Shown here in pieces: positions 13,910 through 15,088 of a stretch of DNA of 15,088 nucleotides. The notes under the pieces were generated by a model, which worked only from the letters and a program-made list of their open reading frames with translations, did no database searches and was not told where the DNA came from. The translations under genes were made by a program, and so were the position numbers. The DNA comes from JBFKUL01 sp041635755. Lineage in GTDB: Bacteria; Pseudomonadota; Gammaproteobacteria; Burkholderiales; SG8-39. The stretch covers positions 1-15,088 of the forward strand of contig JBFKUL010000049.1 in the NCBI GenBank assembly GCA_041635755.1. Direction: 5' to 3'. Every line of letters starts with the position of its first letter. The stretch's first letter is position 1.

Positions 13910-15088
13910 ATGCATGGCACCGTAATCGAGTCCGGACGCGGCCGGTGGCTTGCGCTCGGTCTCATCACGCTTACGCGCGCCAGCATGGGCTACCAGTTCC
14001 AGGCCGTTGCATCGACCGCGCCACAGCTTCGAGCGGACCTTTGCCTGGATCACACGTTCATCGGCATGCTGGTCGGCCTTTATTTGCTGCCAGGGGTCGT
14101 GATCGCATTTCCCGGCGGCCTGCTGGGTAAGCGATTCGGCGATCGCCGCATCGTTCTTGCGGGCCTGACCCTGATGACGGCCGGCAGCCTGATCATGACG
14201 CTTGCCGATACCGCCGGTGTTTTGACGGTCGGCCGCCTGGTGGCCGGAACTGGCGGGGTGCTGCTCAACGTCCTGCTCGCCAAGATGATCGCCGACTGGT
14301 TCGACGGCCGCGAGATGTTCGTCGCCATGTCGACCATGATCAATGCCTGGCCGATCGGCATTGCCCTTGCACTGGTGACCCTCGGGCCCGTCTCGGTCGC
14401 AGTATCCTGGGAAGCGGTGATGCTGCTGACCACGGTCGTCTGCGCTTTCGCAATGCTGACGTTCTCGCTCCTGTACCGTGATGCGCCGCGCATCGGCATG
14501 GGTGCGGCAACCTGGTCCGACCTGCTTCGGATACCGCGCCGCGAGTTCGAACTCGTCGTCCTCGCGGGCGCCGTCTGGTCCCTGTACAACGCGGCGCTCG
14601 TCGTGCTGCTCGCGTTTCTGGTCAGCCATCTGGTCGATCGGGGCATGTCCTTCGTCCGGGGGAGTTTCGTGATGAGCGTTTGGATGATCGTCGCGGTGAT
14701 CGCCATACAGGCGGGCGGCGTACTGGTGCAGCGTTTTGGCCGATCGCAGGCGGTGACCGTGACTGGCTTGCTTGCATGTGGCGCGGGGACCGCATTGCTT
14801 CCCTGGCTGCCTTGGCCGGCCGTCGTCATTCTCGTCACTGCGGTGTTCGGTGCTGCGCCAGCCGGCGTGATCGTGGCGCAGCCGGCACTGATCCTTTCGC
14901 CGCAGCATCGCGCGGCCGGGATGGGCGTTTTTTACACGATCTTCTATGTCGGCGTGGCAGCGGTACCGCCGCTGGCAGGCGTGCTTTTCGACCGCAGCGG
15001 CGATTCGGCCGCGCCGGTGGTGTTCGCCGGGCTCGCGTTCCTCGTTTGCGCTCCCGCCTTCATCGTGTTGCGGCGGTTGATCGAGCGC
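13910..15088 (+). CDS. Major facilitator superfamily transporter, cut by the right window edge
   Basis: An open frame of 393 codons from ATG 13910 to the window edge with no stop; MFS proteins are about 400 residues, so almost all is present. It is an inner-membrane secondary transporter. About twelve hydrophobic stretches can be read, divided by a central polar loop near residues 188-212. The loop 2-3 MFS signature is GGLLGKRFGDRRIVLAG (69-85), and RLVAGTGGVLLN (109-120) is the usual helix 4 glycine-rich start. GGGGG shortly before the ATG is a modest ribosome binding site; an overlapping ATG at 13914 leads to a stop after three codons. Two sampled lines count about 67-68 % G+C, lower than the helicase line sampled at about 83 %, so the gene may have a different history. 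Substrate unknown; uptake of small organic acids or cyanate/nitroimidazole-type compounds is typical of similar proteins. Confidence 0.88.
   Translation, partial: MHGTVIESGRGRWLALGLITLTRASMGYQFQAVASTAPQLRADLCLDHTFIGMLVGLYLLPGVVIAFPGGLLGKRFGDRRIVLAGLTLMTAGSLIMTLADTAGVLTVGRLVAGTGGVLLNVLLAKMIADWFDGREMFVAMSTMINAWPIGIALALVTLGPVSVAVSWEAVMLLTTVVCAFAMLTFSLLYRDAPRIGMGAATWSDLLRIPRREFELVVLAGAVWSLYNAALVVLLAFLVSHLVDRGMSFVRGSFVMSVWMIVAVIAIQAGGVLVQRFGRSQAVTVTGLLACGAGTALLPWLPWPAVVILVTAVFGAAPAGVIVAQPALILSPQHRAAGMGVFYTIFYVGVAAVPPLAGVLFDRSGDSAAPVVFAGLAFLVCAPAFIVLRRLIER

Noticed and set aside
13832..14908. A 358-codon minus-strand open frame opposite the MFS gene
   Set aside because: The plus strand encodes a clear MFS protein with motif A; the antisense product is Asp/His/Gln/Arg-rich and structureless.

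Overview
The window is very GC-rich (hand counts on sample lines give about 67-83 % G+C), densely packed and rich in translational overlaps. It looks like chromosome of an aerobic, metabolically versatile proteobacterium, most likely a betaproteobacterium (Burkholderiales-like). That placement is inferred from composition and gene content; there is no rRNA or other phylogenetic marker here. I saw no tRNA, rRNA, CRISPR array, insertion sequence or phage gene.

Layout. (1) Positions 1-3900, minus strand: a tight operon transcribed leftward from the 3901-4037 gap. It holds a short, core-type MetE-like zinc methyltransferase, then hyuA, then hyuB, which runs off the left edge. (2) Positions 3901-4037: a divergent intergenic region with a TATACT -10-like box on the minus strand and two copies of ATCGATC around it. 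(3) Positions 4038-5722, plus strand: a two-gene ABC transporter (ATPase plus ABC-2 permease, YadG/YadH type). (4) Positions 5758-11623, plus strand: a nearly gapless catabolic cluster. It encodes the FAD, [2Fe-2S] and molybdopterin subunits of a xanthine dehydrogenase/CO dehydrogenase-type hydroxylase, a one-domain cupin, a one-domain VOC (glyoxalase/dioxygenase fold) protein, and an acyl-CoA-dehydrogenase-fold flavin monooxygenase of the HsaA/HpaB-C2 kind. (5) Positions 11682-13787, plus: a stand-alone UvrD/Rep-type DNA helicase, unrelated in function. (6) Positions 13910-15088, plus: an MFS transporter open at the right edge.

How it may work together (inference). The molybdenum hydroxylase would insert oxygen from water into an aromatic or N-heterocyclic substrate. 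The flavin monooxygenase would add a second hydroxyl using reduced flavin supplied from elsewhere, and the cupin and VOC proteins are candidates for ring opening or a later isomerase/lyase step. The divergent HyuA/HyuB pair, an ATP-dependent cyclic-amide hydrolase or acetone-carboxylase-like enzyme, and the MetE-like alkyl/methyl transferase could act on products of the same pathway, but only the shared intergenic region ties the two arms together. The substrate cannot be read from the sequence. No transcription regulator and no flavin reductase lie in the window.
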